34,146 nt of DNA from Heyndrickxia coagulans DSM 1 = ATCC 7050 (lineage in GTDB: Bacteria; Bacillota; Bacilli; Bacillales; Bacillaceae_C). A program made the position numbers and the translations under genes. Shown here one piece after another: positions 7,513 to 16,551 of this stretch (position 1 is its first letter; every line of letters starts with the position of its first letter). The DNA lies in assembly GCF_000290615.1 (NCBI RefSeq), contig NZ_ALAS01000224.1, positions 1-34,146 of the forward strand, in the 5' to 3' direction. The notes beneath the pieces are model-generated. The model saw only the letters and a program-made list of their open reading frames with translations, was not told where the DNA came from and did no database searches.

Positions 7513-8280
7513 GGGAATCTCCTCCAATAAAAAAAGTATCTGATCGCAAACCGAGCCTTAATGTTTCAAGCGCAAGGGCATCCGAAAAAGGGATGTTGGC
7601 CAGATTGGCATCCGGGCCGAGCTGTTGGATAAAAAAGCCTGGAGCTGCTTGTTGGGCGCTTCGAAAATGAAAGCATCGCGGGGAATCCCGGAGTCCAGGA
7701 TGGCCGCAAACATCTCCTCCCGTATTTCCCCGTCCCCGTTGCAAATGCCGCTCGTGCCGCTTTCCCTTGCCTCTGTCATCACTTTATATGCGCCTGCTTC
7801 TAAATCTTGACTAATCGATTCCAGCCATAACGCCGGCGTGTCGGCTATTGATTTGGCAGTATCTTTTGAGCCAACTTCACTTAACACTTTAAACTCCTTT
7901 GAAAATTCCGCAATATAATGGCACTTTTCCGGATTGGACAGCGGCAGGGTGCCATTTGAGATTTCAACATATTCGCATGCAAACCGCCGGCAGTATTGAA
8001 CGTACCGATCCGTCTTTCCCTGGCTGGCAAACTTTTCAAATAAAGTGCCGCCGAAAAAGAAGGCAATGCCGTTTTGCCTCAGGTGATCTATTTTTTCTTC
8101 CAAATGGCGCGAAACCACCGATGTTCCCCAGCCGAATTTGACGAAATCAATATAAGGGGCTGCACTGTTCATGGTATCTTTAAAAAAGTTCAGCGGAATG
8201 CCATTGTCAATTAAGATGGTGATTCCGCAATCCCGCGGTTTCTCATTGCGTAAAGGCAGTGTCAAACCATGGTCATTCAT
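7496..8280 (-). pseudogene. comA: Phosphosulfolactate synthase, frameshifted near the 3' end
   Basis: ComA (YitD-type) adds sulfite to phosphoenolpyruvate to give (2R)-phospho-3-sulfolactate. Family segments are clear: ITILIDNGIPLNFFKD, YIDFVKFGWGTS, EYVEISNGTLPLS, EVGSKD and DAFIFEAPNK. After residue ~218 the main frame drifts into LSNSSARMPIWP and stops at 7558. The conserved ending IQQLGPDANLANIPF and LETLRLGLRSDTFF continues in another frame to 7496. The break is in the A6 run at 7631-7636; one extra base restores a 261-residue protein, near the family's usual 250. Start ATG 8280 has GAGGG upstream and overlaps the comB stop. Either a read error or a real loss of the C-terminal strand. 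Confidence 0.85.
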
Positions 8281-8968
8281 CTTCAACCCTCACGATCGTT
8301 GGAAATTCTCCTGTTGGATCAATTTTCATAACAAACCCGCAGTCTGTTTCGTTGCTGCAAAATTCCAGGTCAGCCGGGTTAAATGCAGGCTGGCCGGGAT
8401 CAAGAAATTTCTTTGCAACACTGGCATTTACAATCTCCTTGATCACTGATTCCGGCTTGATCGTCTCCGCGCCATTGATGATGCTTTCCATGTATAATGC
8501 GCATGCCAGGTCATCTTCCCCCGTCGGATGGGAAGCGATCATGTTGATGCGGGCGTTGTCTTTGCCTTTCCATTTGCGCAGGACCCATTTTGCCGTCATT
8601 TTTGCATTCGAAAAGCCGGTAACATAGACTTCCTTTGCACAAAGGGCGCGGAAGGCTGCTTTTACCCCGTTTGTGGATGTTTGCACCAGCGTTTTGCCGG
8701 CTAACGGCTGTTTGGCGATGGCGGCCGGTGAATGGCCCAAATCAAATCCCGGTATCGGAAGCCCGTTCCCTTCGCCCGTGAGCAAGACATGCGGGTATTT
8801 GTCTTTGATACAAAAAGCCGCTTCTTTTGAGTCTGCCAGCCATATCTCTTTTACGCCGCCCAAAAAGGCATGGTGGGCAACCGTAAACGCGCGGATCACA
8901 TCGATCACAATATTGGCATCCCCGTCTTCCGGCGTGATCTCATTCCCCTGGTAAATGTGGATGTTCAT
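8273..8968 (-). CDS. comB: 2-phosphosulfolactate phosphatase
   Basis: A 231-residue enzyme (YitC/ComB family) that removes phosphate from phosphosulfolactate to give 3-sulfolactate, a known spore component in Bacillus. Recognised by NIVIDVIRAFTVAHHAFLGGVKEIWL, LTGEGNGLPIPGFDLGHSP, LVQTSTNGVKA and ASHPTGEDDLACA. Start ATG 8968 gives MNIHIYQGNEITPEDG, with a GAGGGGGG ribosome site; a longer frame upstream lacks one. It is the first gene of the operon and overlaps the start of comA. In B. subtilis the equivalent genes are sporulation-controlled; I could not find a convincing sigma-E promoter here. Confidence 0.9.
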   Translation of the reverse strand: MNIHIYQGNEITPEDGDANIVIDVIRAFTVAHHAFLGGVKEIWLADSKEAAFCIKDKYPHVLLTGEGNGLPIPGFDLGHSPAAIAKQPLAGKTLVQTSTNGVKAAFRALCAKEVYVTGFSNAKMTAKWVLRKWKGKDNARINMIASHPTGEDDLACALYMESIINGAETIKPESVIKEIVNASVAKKFLDPGQPAFNPADLEFCSNETDCGFVMKIDPTGEFPTIVRVEDE

Positions 8969-9080
8969 CCATTCCCCCCTCATTCTATGCAAAAGATACA
9001 TAAAGTATATTGGAGGGACGCTTGATGCGGAACTTGCCACCCTTTTCTTTTTTTATCGCCCCCGTCTGTTCAAAAAAGAA

Positions 9081-9109
9081 TTGACTCCCGCCGCATTTGA
9101 TTGTATAAT
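9081..9109 (+). promoter_or_regulatory. Sigma-A promoter of cysJI
   Basis: TTGACT (9081-9086), 17-bp spacer, TATAAT (9104-9109). The predicted start near 9116 lies just before the SAM riboswitch. Confidence 0.85.
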
Positions 9110-9140
9110 GTTTTCAATGATTTCTAAATAATGATTCGTT

Positions 9141-9241
9141 CTTCTTATCCAGAGAGGTGGAGGGAAAGGCCCTTTGAAGCCTCGGCAACAGGTTGAAAAA
9201 CACTGTGCCAATTCCTGCAGACAATCGTCTGAAAGATAAGA
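9141..9241 (+). ncRNA. SAM-I (S-box) riboswitch
   Basis: The S-box core is present: CTTATCCAGAGAGGTGGAGG, then AGGCCCTTTGAAGCC, CGGCAACA, and TGTGCCAATTCCTGCAG, closing with GATAAG at 9235-9240, which pairs with CTTATC at 9144-9149 as P1. The downstream terminator can compete with P1 through its CTTCTTATC arm, the classical S-box switch. S-adenosylmethionine should switch off cysJI. Confidence 0.96.
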
Positions 9242-9262
9242 GAAGTTGACCATTGTGCGCCG

Positions 9263-9294
9263 GCTCTTCTTATCTTTGTAAGAAGAGCTTTTTT
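9263..9294 (+). terminator. SAM-riboswitch terminator
   Basis: GCTCTTCTTA (9263-9272) and TAAGAAGAGC (9279-9288) form a perfect 10-bp stem followed by TTTTTT (9289-9294). About 125 bases of leader with no clear feature separate it from cysJ. Confidence 0.92.
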
Positions 9295-9419
9295 CGAAGG
9301 CGCTTCTCATGGTAAGAAGCGGATTAAAATCCAAGTAAACGCCTATGTCTATTTGGATTAGGATGTCATATATAATTAAACAATTGAAAAGTGCATGCAA
9401 ACATTGCGAGGTGGAAGAT

Positions 9420-11219
9420 TTGCCGTTAAGTGTACAAAACAGCCCGTTTAGTAAAGAACAGGCGGAAAAGTTAAATGAACTGCTGCAAATGTTAACGGAT
9501 CAGCAAAAATTATGGCTGAGCGGATATTTAACATATCCGTTTGCCGAACAAGGAACGAATCCCCCGGGAAGTACAGCTGTTGCCGAAAAGCCGGTACAGA
9601 CGGCAACCAAAGCGGTTACGCTGCTGTTTGGTTCCGAGACAGGCAATGCCCAGGCGCTTGCCGAAGAATTCGCAGCCAGATTAAAAGAAATGCAGTTTGC
9701 CGTATCTTTTTCGGCACTCGATGCGGTCAAGCCGAAAGATTTAAAAAATGCAGGGTATCTGCTCATCATTACAAGCACACAAGGGGAAGGGGACCCGCCC
9801 GACAACGCATTGTCTTTCTATGAGCTGATCCACAGCAGAAAAGCCCCGAAACTGGACGGGGTCCCTTTTTCAGTTTTGGCGCTTGGGGACCAGACATATG
9901 ATTTTTTTTGCAAGGTCGGAAAAGAGATCGACAAGAGGCTGGAAGAGTTGGGCGGGGAAAGGCTCTATCCGCGGGTGGATTGTGATGTGGATTATGAAGA
10001 GGACGCCCGCGAATGGTTTGAAGGGGTTGCAGGCGTGCTCCGGGCATCTGCCTTGCCGGCTCCAACCGCTGCGGATGCCACCCGGCCTGCAAACACCGAT
10101 TATTCCAAATCCAACCCGTTCCAGGCGGAAGTGCTGGAAAATATCAACTTGAACTGGGAAGGGTCCAATAAAAAAACGCACCATATCGAACTATCCCTTG
10201 AAGGGTCCGGTTTTACATTTGAACCGGGGGACAGCATCGGGATTTACCCGGAAAATGACCCGGAACTCGTGGAACGGTTGATCGAAGAGCTCGGCTGGGA
10301 TCCGGAAGAACCGGTTCCGGTCAATAAAAAAGGGGAAGTGCTGCCGGCCAGGGAAGCATTACTCAGACATTATGAAATTACGAGATTAACAAAACCGCTG
10401 CTTCAGCAAGCAGCCGTGCTTTTCGGAAACAAAGCGCTTACGGCTTTGCTTGAAAATGAAGCGGAGGCAAAGGCGTACCTTGAAGGGCGGGGCCTACTCG
10501 ATCTTGTCGAGGAATATCCGCCGGAAAAAGTGGAAGTGCAAGCTTTCGTACAAATGCTCCGGAAAATGCCGCCGCGGCTTTATTCGATCGCAAGCAGCTG
10601 GAAAGCGAACCCCGATGAAGTCCATCTTGTCATTGCACTGGACTGCTATACAGCAAACGGAAGGGTGCGCGAAGGGGTTTGCTCCGGGCAAATCGCAGGT
10701 AGGATAAAACCGGGAGACAAGCTGCCGGTTTATGTCCACCGCAATCCGAATTTCAAACTTCCGGCTGACCCGGATGTACCGGTGATCATGATCGGGCCGG
10801 GAACAGGCGTGGCGCCGTTCCGTTCTTTCCTGGAAGAAAGGGAAGCGGAAGGGATCACCGGACGAACATGGCTGTTTTACGGGGACCAGCATTTTGCGAC
10901 GGATTTTCTGTATCAGCTTGACTGGCAAAACTGGCTGAAAAATGGCGTGCTCGAACGGATGGATGTGGCTTTTTCGCGCGACCAGGCAGAAAAAATATAC
11001 GTCCAGCACCGGATGCTTGAAAAAAGCAAAGATTTTTATGCATGGCTTGAAAAAGGCGCCTGTGTGTATGTGTGCGGCGATGAAAAGCACATGGCCCGCG
11101 ACGTCCAGGAAACGCTGCTTCAAATTCTTGAAACAGAAGGCAATATGGCGAGGGAAGAGGCAGAGGGTTATTTACAGGAAATGCGACGGGCAAAACGATA
11201 CCAGCGTGATGTGTATTAA
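9420..11219 (+). CDS. cysJ: Sulfite reductase [NADPH] flavoprotein alpha subunit
   Basis: A 599-residue diflavin reductase that passes electrons from NADPH through FAD and FMN to CysI. Domains: an N-terminal tail, a flavodoxin-like FMN domain from about residue 65 ([29 protein letters not shown]), an FAD/connecting domain ([15 protein letters not shown]) and an NADPH domain ([16 protein letters not shown], ending KRYQRDVY). I chose TTG 9420, giving [20 protein letters not shown], because GAGG at 9409-9412 precedes it and the result matches the usual Bacillus CysJ N-terminus. Expressed behind a SAM riboswitch and 17 bp before cysI. It makes sulfide for cysteine and methionine synthesis. Confidence 0.96.
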   Translation: MPLSVQNSPFSKEQAEKLNELLQMLTDQQKLWLSGYLTYPFAEQGTNPPGSTAVAEKPVQTATKAVTLLFGSETGNAQALAEEFAARLKEMQFAVSFSALDAVKPKDLKNAGYLLIITSTQGEGDPPDNALSFYELIHSRKAPKLDGVPFSVLALGDQTYDFFCKVGKEIDKRLEELGGERLYPRVDCDVDYEEDAREWFEGVAGVLRASALPAPTAADATRPANTDYSKSNPFQAEVLENINLNWEGSNKKTHHIELSLEGSGFTFEPGDSIGIYPENDPELVERLIEELGWDPEEPVPVNKKGEVLPAREALLRHYEITRLTKPLLQQAAVLFGNKALTALLENEAEAKAYLEGRGLLDLVEEYPPEKVEVQAFVQMLRKMPPRLYSIASSWKANPDEVHLVIALDCYTANGRVREGVCSGQIAGRIKPGDKLPVYVHRNPNFKLPADPDVPVIMIGPGTGVAPFRSFLEEREAEGITGRTWLFYGDQHFATDFLYQLDWQNWLKNGVLERMDVAFSRDQAEKIYVQHRMLEKSKDFYAWLEKGACVYVCGDEKHMARDVQETLLQILETEGNMAREEAEGYLQEMRRAKRYQRDVY

Positions 11220-11236
11220 CAGAGAGGGGCAGGAAG

Positions 11237-12949
11237 ATGGTTGATAAAAAACTTGATCCGCTTGAAACGATAAAAGAAAAAAGCCGGTTTTTAAGAGGGA
11301 CGATTGCGGAAGGGCTCAAAGATCCGCTCACCGGCGCGATATCCGAAGACGATAATAAACTGTTGAAATTTCATGGCAGCTACCAGCAGGACGACCGTGA
11401 TATCCGCAACGATCGGCGCAAAAAGAAACTGGAGCCGGCTTACCAGTTTATGGTGCGTGTCCGCATTCCGGGCGGCGTTGCGACCCCGGAACAGTGGCTT
11501 GTGATGGATGAACTGGCGCAAAAATACGGGAACGGAACGCTGCGTATGACAACCCGGCAGACATTCCAGATGCATGGCATTTTAAAATGGAATTTAAAGC
11601 AGGCCATCCGGGAAATGAACGATGCGCTCATGACGACGCTTGCCGCGTGTGGGGATGTGAACCGGAACGTCATGTGCAACCCGAACCCGTACCAGTCGGA
11701 TGTGCATGCCGAGGTGTATGAATGGGCGAAAAAAACGAGCGACCACTTGTTGCCGCGGACTTCCGCGTATCATGAAATCTGGCTGGAAGATGAAAAAATC
11801 ATTGATACAAAAGAGCAGGAAGAGGCAGAGCCGCTGTACGGGCCAACGTATTTGCCGCGGAAGTTTAAAATCGGGTTTGCTGTGCCGCCTTCCAATGATG
11901 TCGATATTTTTTCACAGGATTTAGGGTTTATCGCCATTTTGAATGAAGGGAAGCTTGAAGGGTTTAATGTCGCGGTTGGCGGCGGGATGGGCATGACCCA
12001 CGGCGATCCGAAAACATATCCGCAGCTTGCCCGGATCATCGGTTTTTGCACGCCGAACCAGGTGATTGAAGTGGCGGAAAAAGTGGTGTCGATCCAGCGC
12101 GACTACGGCAACCGCGCGAACCGGAAAAATGCGCGTTTCAAGTACACCATTGACGCGCGGGGGCTTGAATGGATCAAGGCGGAACTGAATGAACGGCTCG
12201 GCTGGGATCTCGGGGAGGCCCGCCCGTTCCATTTTGACCATAACGGCGACCGTTACGGCTGGATCAAAGGCGATGGCAAATGGCATTTGACGTTATTTGT
12301 CCAAAGCGGCAGGATCAAAGACTTTGACGGCTATCCTTTGATGACCGGGCTGCGCGAAATTGCAAAAATCCATCAGGGCGAGTTCCGCCTGACCCCGAAT
12401 CAGAATGTTATTATTTCCAATGTCACCGACGAAATGAAAGGAAAGATCGGCGAGCTGGTTGAAAAATACCATCTGACGGACGGCAAGCATGCTTCCGCCC
12501 TCAGAAGAAACTCGATGTCCTGTGTCGCATTCCCGACTTGCGGCCTTGCGATGGCGGAAGCAGAACGGTACTTGCCGGAACTGCTCGGAAAAATCGAGGA
12601 GATTTTGGACGAAGCGGGGCTGCGCGAAGAAGAAATCGTCATCCGGATGTCGGGCTGCCCGAACGGATGTTCAAGGCCGGCGCTTGCGGAAATGGCTTTT
12701 ATCGGAAAGGGCCCCGGAAAATACAATTTGTATTTGGGTGGCAGCTTCACCGGCGACAGGCTTGCTTGCCTTTATAAGGAAAATATCGGGGAAGAAGAGA
12801 TCCTCGCGTCACTGCGCCCGATTCTTTTGCAATATGCAAAAGAACGGCAGGAAGGCGAACATTTCGGGGATTTCGTCATCCGCGCCGGAATTGTAGAAGC
12901 GATCCGTGACGGACGTGATTTTCATAAACCGGCAGCGGTGAATAAATAA
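11237..12949 (+). CDS. cysI: Sulfite reductase hemoprotein beta subunit
   Basis: A 570-residue siroheme/4Fe-4S protein that reduces sulfite to sulfide with six electrons from CysJ. The cluster-binding cysteines lie in [13 protein letters not shown] (about residues 432-438) and [16 protein letters not shown] (about 472-480); siroheme-contact arginines lie in [12 protein letters not shown] and [14 protein letters not shown]. Length matches the family. The ribosome site GAGAGGGGCAGGAAG precedes the ATG. It is the last gene of the SAM-riboswitch operon, with a strong terminator 7 bp after the stop. Confidence 0.97.
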   Translation: MVDKKLDPLETIKEKSRFLRGTIAEGLKDPLTGAISEDDNKLLKFHGSYQQDDRDIRNDRRKKKLEPAYQFMVRVRIPGGVATPEQWLVMDELAQKYGNGTLRMTTRQTFQMHGILKWNLKQAIREMNDALMTTLAACGDVNRNVMCNPNPYQSDVHAEVYEWAKKTSDHLLPRTSAYHEIWLEDEKIIDTKEQEEAEPLYGPTYLPRKFKIGFAVPPSNDVDIFSQDLGFIAILNEGKLEGFNVAVGGGMGMTHGDPKTYPQLARIIGFCTPNQVIEVAEKVVSIQRDYGNRANRKNARFKYTIDARGLEWIKAELNERLGWDLGEARPFHFDHNGDRYGWIKGDGKWHLTLFVQSGRIKDFDGYPLMTGLREIAKIHQGEFRLTPNQNVIISNVTDEMKGKIGELVEKYHLTDGKHASALRRNSMSCVAFPTCGLAMAEAERYLPELLGKIEEILDEAGLREEEIVIRMSGCPNGCSRPALAEMAFIGKGPGKYNLYLGGSFTGDRLACLYKENIGEEEILASLRPILLQYAKERQEGEHFGDFVIRAGIVEAIRDGRDFHKPAAVNK

Positions 12950-12955
12950 TTTTAC

Positions 12956-12998
12956 AAACTGTGCCTAGAAGGATTTTATTCTCCGGGCACAGTTTTTT
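12956..12998 (+). terminator. Terminator of cysJI
   Basis: AAACTGTGCC (12956-12965) pairs perfectly with GGCACAGTTT (12986-12995), followed by further T residues. Confidence 0.88.
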
Positions 12999-13065
12999 GT
13001 TTCTTTACAAAGGCTTCCAATTGGGACATACTGTTTAGCAGAATACCTCATAAAGGATGGTTGCC

Positions 13066-13665
13066 ATGCTGGGAAAAAATTTAAAAACATATATCGAAAA
13101 CCAGAAGGATACTATAATAATATTATGTAAACAAGAAATAGCGTATTTGGAGCGCTATAAGGATTTTTTCAAAGATGCTGTCAGGGAAAAAGAAATTGTT
13201 GAAAAAGAGGGTACCGCCCGTTTTGCCGATGCATCTATTGAACGGTGCAGCAAGGAAGCCGATGAGACCCTTGCGGTGGAAACGGCGGCGTTTTTAAATG
13301 AACCTGTCATCTATTTGAAAAAGCATAGGAAAGAATATGTCTACATCGTGTCAGACTGGTTTGGCATCATCGGCGTCGACGGGATTGCCCTTGAGCTGGA
13401 TGATGTCTTCGGCCATTACAATTGCATGCTCGGGCTCAAAGTGCAGAAGAAATACGGGCCGGCGATTCAAACGGGATTGTCTGAACTGCTCGAAGGAGAC
13501 GGGAAAGGGGAAATCGTTTTTGATGGCAATGAAGGCATCTGGGATGTGAACTTTCCGTTGAACGATGTGCCCGGTTTCAAGGAAGAAATGCCGCTCATGG
13601 AAGCTTTCGTAAAAATTTACGAAGTGCTGTTTGCCCTCCAGGAAAAACTTGAAAAAATGTCTTGA
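13066..13665 (+). CDS. Uncharacterised protein (199 aa)
   Basis: A soluble, acidic protein with no signal peptide or membrane segment. The start at ATG 13066 has AAAGGA at 13052-13057; an ATG at 13057 overlaps that site. The N-terminal third is helical and charged (NLKTYIENQKDTIIILCKQEIAYLERYKDF split over residues 5-34), the middle has YVYIVSDWFGIIGVDGIALELDDVFG, and the C-terminus is helical again. I do not recognise the family. It stands alone between the cysJI terminator and a merR gene, with a 50-bp gap to the latter. No role is assigned. Confidence 0.75.
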   Translation: MLGKNLKTYIENQKDTIIILCKQEIAYLERYKDFFKDAVREKEIVEKEGTARFADASIERCSKEADETLAVETAAFLNEPVIYLKKHRKEYVYIVSDWFGIIGVDGIALELDDVFGHYNCMLGLKVQKKYGPAIQTGLSELLEGDGKGEIVFDGNEGIWDVNFPLNDVPGFKEEMPLMEAFVKIYEVLFALQEKLEKMS

Positions 13666-13715
13666 CCCTCACGCTGCGTCACCCCTTACAGTAAAAAAGG
13701 AAGGGGGGCTGCACG

Positions 13716-14460
13716 ATGAGTATTAAAGAAGTTGCAGAGCTGGCCGGCGTCAGCATCCGGACATTGCGCCATTATGACGACATCGAGCTGCTAAAACCGG
13801 CTGAAGTTTCACCGTCCGGTTACCGGCACTATTCGGAAGAAAACCTAAAAACGCTCCAGCAAATCTTATTTTTCAAGGAATTGGGCTTCCCTTTGCAAAA
13901 GATCAAGGAAATCATTGAAAGCCCTTCGTTTGACAGGCTCGGGGCGCTCGAGCTCCAGCGCCATTTGCTGATTGAAAAACAGAAGCGGCTCGCGAAAATG
14001 ATTGCCTTGATCGAAAAAACAATCCAATCGGAGAAAGAGGGAATGGAAATGTCTAGTGAAGAAAAATTTGCCGGTTTCCGCTTTGACAACAATCCGTATG
14101 CGCGTGAGGCACGCGAAAAATGGGGGGGATCAGGCAGTAGATGCAGCGGAAGCGGGAATAGCGGGGCTGACCGGGGATGAAAAATCCACCTTGGCTGCTG
14201 AAATGAACGGGATTTACCGTGAGCTTGCCGCCATCCGCCATACGGACCCGCGCGCACAAGGAGCGCAGACAGCGATCCGGAAATGGTTTGATTTTTTAAA
14301 CCGCCATTTCGGGAATTATACGCCGGAAGCCTTTAAAGGGCTTGGCCAAATGTATATAGAAGACAGCCGGTTTACAAAAAACATTGATCAATTTGGCGAA
14401 GGGCTTGCAACGTTTATGGCCGCAGCCATGGCGGAATTTGCGAATCAAACGGAGGAATAA
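13716..14460 (+). pseudogene. MerR-family regulator with TipAS-like ligand domain, frameshifted
   Basis: The N-terminus is a textbook MerR domain: IKEVAELAGVSIRTLRHYDDI with winged helix PSGYRHYSEE and helix FFKELGFPLQKIKEII, then a long dimer helix to about residue 105. The ligand domain starts FRFDNNPYAREAREKWG and then goes out of frame. It resumes as DQAVDAAEAGIAGLTGDEKS in another frame and reads to 14460 (TPEAFKGLGQMYIEDSRFTKN). The break is a G7 run at 14122-14128; removing one G gives a 247-residue Mta/TipAL-like multidrug-responsive activator. As written, the in-frame product ends at 14180. No target promoter was identified. Confidence 0.85.
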
Positions 14461-14462
14461 AA

Positions 14463-14504
14463 AAAGCAGGAGCTGCCAAAAAAAGGGCTCCTGCTTTCTT
14501 TTTT
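14463..14504 (+). terminator. Terminator after the merR gene
   Basis: AAAGCAGGAGC (14463-14473) pairs with GCTCCTGCTTT (14487-14497), followed by C and a T7 run. Confidence 0.9.
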
Positions 14505-14528
14505 TCGTTTGCCGCCTTTCAAAATAAA

Positions 14529-14558
14529 TTGGAAAATTAATGAAACTTGTCTTACAAT
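14529..14558 (+). promoter_or_regulatory. Candidate promoter for the small membrane protein
   Basis: TTGGAA (14529-14534), 18-bp spacer, TACAAT (14553-14558), 29 bp before the ATG. Confidence 0.5.
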
Positions 14559-14587
14559 AAAGAGAAAGCATGACAAGGAGGGAGTAT

Positions 14588-14842
14588 ATGGATACTATTA
14601 TTAAAATTCTAGCTACAATTACGATAATTATTTCCTTATTGCTTTGGGTACCTAATATTGTATTTCAACAACCATCATTTTTATGGATTTTAACATTTGT
14701 TTTTTCCGGTATTGGGCTTCTTCTCGCTGTAAGTATAAAATCTAAAGTTTTAATCATAGGTAATACCATAACATTCTTTAGTTTTTTTCTAGTAATGTTT
14801 TTTGGTTATCTTTTAGATTTCTTAACAACTCAATTATTTTAG
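14588..14842 (+). CDS. Small hydrophobic membrane protein (84 aa)
   Basis: Start ATG 14588 has a perfect AAGGAGGGAG at 14575-14584. The protein is almost entirely hydrophobic, with three predicted membrane segments (about residues 4-24, 32-50 and 56-80) and the basic joint SIKSKV between the second and third. Its DNA is much richer in A and T than the neighbouring genes, partly because of hydrophobic codons but also at third positions. It has its own promoter and terminator, so it is a separate unit. I do not recognise it. It could be a foreign insertion together with the structured region that follows. Confidence 0.65.
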   Translation: MDTIIKILATITIIISLLLWVPNIVFQQPSFLWILTFVFSGIGLLLAVSIKSKVLIIGNTITFFSFFLVMFFGYLLDFLTTQLF

Positions 14843-14848
14843 TTTTTG

Positions 14849-14880
14849 AGAACACACTTAAGTAGAAGTGTGTTCTTTTT
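14849..14880 (+). terminator. Terminator after the small membrane protein
   Basis: AGAACACACTT (14849-14859) pairs perfectly with AAGTGTGTTCT (14866-14876), followed by T residues. Confidence 0.9.
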
Positions 14881-14993
14881 GTTTTCCCTTGTTTTGGGGA
14901 GGTAGCTGGCTAGTCGTGTGGGGGCTAAACCCCACGAATTTAGCGTTACAATACTTTGTTAAAGAGCTTTTTCTTGATCGGAAGCACTGGCGG

Positions 14994-15085
14994 TTTTTGG
15001 CGGTATCATATTCAGAGCAAGCTCAACCTCTAGGTTCCTCGTTTTGGGTGTGGTGAGCTTGGCGAATAGCTAATACCGCCAAAAA
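14994..15085. repeat. 92-nt interrupted long hairpin before the M20 peptidase gene
   Basis: TTTTTGGCGGTAT (14994-15006) pairs perfectly with ATACCGCCAAAAA (15073-15085). Inside, TATTC (15009-15013) pairs with GAATA (15064-15068) and CAAGCTCA (15018-15025) with TGAGCTTG (15054-15061): 26 base pairs in one coaxial arm. A smaller AACCT/AGGTT hairpin sits in the loop (15025-15036). It matches neither a T-box nor another riboswitch that I know. It ends 12 bases before the next ribosome site. Confidence 0.7.
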
Positions 15086-15110
15086 ATGCTCCAAGCAAGG
15101 AGGTATAGGA

Positions 15111-16490
15111 ATGCCACAAACCTATCAGCAATATTTAAAGGAACACCAGGAGCAGCATTTAAAAGAACTGTTTGATTTTCTCCAAATCCCGAGTGTCAGT
15201 TCCTTATCCGAACATCAAACAGATGTGAGAAAAGCAGCGGAATGGCTGAAAGCGGAGCTTGGGAAAATAGGTCTCGAACATACCGCAGTGATGGAAACGA
15301 AAGGCAACCCGGTTGTATACGGCGACTGGCTTCACGCAGACGGGAGGCCGACCGTCTTGATTTACGGGCATTACGACGTCCAGCCGGTTGACCCACTGAA
15401 CCTCTGGAAAAGCGATCCGTTCAAACCGGAGATCCGCGATGGCAAAATTTTTGCCCGCGGCGTGAGCGATGATAAAGGGCAGGTGTTTATGCATATCAAA
15501 GCGATCGAGGCGCTGATGGAAACGGAAGGGGAACTGCCTGTCAATATCAAAGTGTTGTTTGAAGGGGAAGAGGAAATCGGCAGCCCGAATCTTGCGCCAT
15601 TTGCAGAAGCGCATCAGGAACTTTTAAAAGCGGATTTGATCGTCGTTTCCGGTACCGGCATGCCAGAATTGGGAAAACCGACGATCTGCTACGGGCTGCG
15701 CGGCTTATGCGGCCTTGAAATCCATGTAAAAGGCGCATCAAGCGATCTTCATTCCGGCGAATACGGCGGCGGGGTGCAAAATGCTGCCACTGCGCTGGTT
15801 GAATTGCTGGCATCCTTCCATGACCAGGACGGCAGGGTTTTGGTGGAAGGCTTTTATGACAAAGTGGAAGCAAGCACGCCGGAAGAAAAAGAAGCGTTCG
15901 CAAAACAGGCGGCATATGAAAGCCAAATACAGGCGCAGCTTGGCGTGCCTGTATTGTTCGGGGAAAAAGGCTACTCGTACGCAGAAAGAACATCCGTCCG
16001 GCCGACGCTTGAGATCAACGGCTTACAAAGCGGTTTTACCGGGGAAGGCCTGAAAACCGTTTTGCCGTCTGAAGCCTTTGCGAAAGTGACCTGCCGCCTT
16101 GTGCCAAACCAGGATCCGTACGAAATTCTGTCGTTGCTGAAAAAACATATTGAAGCCCATGCCCCAAAAGGCGTAACCGTTTCTGTAACCGAATTTGACA
16201 AAGGTTACCCGTATGTCACGCCGCGCAAGCATCCTGCCATCCAGCTTTGCGGAAAAGCGTATGAAAAAGTGTACGGCGTGCCGGTTACTTATACAAGGGG
16301 CGGCGGGTCGATCCCGATTGTCGCAGAATTTGACCGCATTTTAAAAATTCCGGTCGTGCTGATGGGATTTGCCCTTTCGTCGGAAAATGCCCATGCGCCG
16401 AACGAACATTTCCATCTTGAAAATTTTGATAAAGGCATCCAGACCATTTGCACGTATTGGAACGAGCTCAAAACATGGCCGCTTTCATAA
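15111..16490 (+). CDS. M20 family dipeptidase/metallopeptidase
   Basis: A 459-residue zinc-dependent peptidase or amidohydrolase, probably acting on dipeptides in the cytoplasm. Metal-site motifs are in order: LIYGHYDVQPVDP (His near residue 85), ARGVSDDKGQ (bridging Asp near 119), FEGEEEIGSPN (catalytic and binding Glu near 152-153) and a late His in NEHFHLENF. The small lid/dimer domain lies in the middle (SSDLHSGEYGG). The start ATG has AAGGAGG at 15097-15103. It follows the long hairpin, which could form in its 5' leader. The exact substrate is unknown. Confidence 0.92.
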   Translation: MPQTYQQYLKEHQEQHLKELFDFLQIPSVSSLSEHQTDVRKAAEWLKAELGKIGLEHTAVMETKGNPVVYGDWLHADGRPTVLIYGHYDVQPVDPLNLWKSDPFKPEIRDGKIFARGVSDDKGQVFMHIKAIEALMETEGELPVNIKVLFEGEEEIGSPNLAPFAEAHQELLKADLIVVSGTGMPELGKPTICYGLRGLCGLEIHVKGASSDLHSGEYGGGVQNAATALVELLASFHDQDGRVLVEGFYDKVEASTPEEKEAFAKQAAYESQIQAQLGVPVLFGEKGYSYAERTSVRPTLEINGLQSGFTGEGLKTVLPSEAFAKVTCRLVPNQDPYEILSLLKKHIEAHAPKGVTVSVTEFDKGYPYVTPRKHPAIQLCGKAYEKVYGVPVTYTRGGGSIPIVAEFDRILKIPVVLMGFALSSENAHAPNEHFHLENFDKGIQTICTYWNELKTWPLS

Positions 16491-16551
16491 GATATGGAGG
16501 AATGCCCCGCATGCGGGATTTCTTTAAAACGCTTTAAAAAGGATGTGGGAG

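Noticed and set aside
8982-9010. Sigma-E-like promoter (ATATA and CATAGAAT on the minus strand) before comB
   Set aside because: The predicted transcript start would fall inside the ribosome site of comB, so it cannot serve that gene as placed.
16506-16517. CCCGCATGCGGG palindrome as the terminator of the dipeptidase gene
   Set aside because: No loop is possible without opening the stem, and only a broken T stretch follows; operon read-through into the EamA gene seems as likely.
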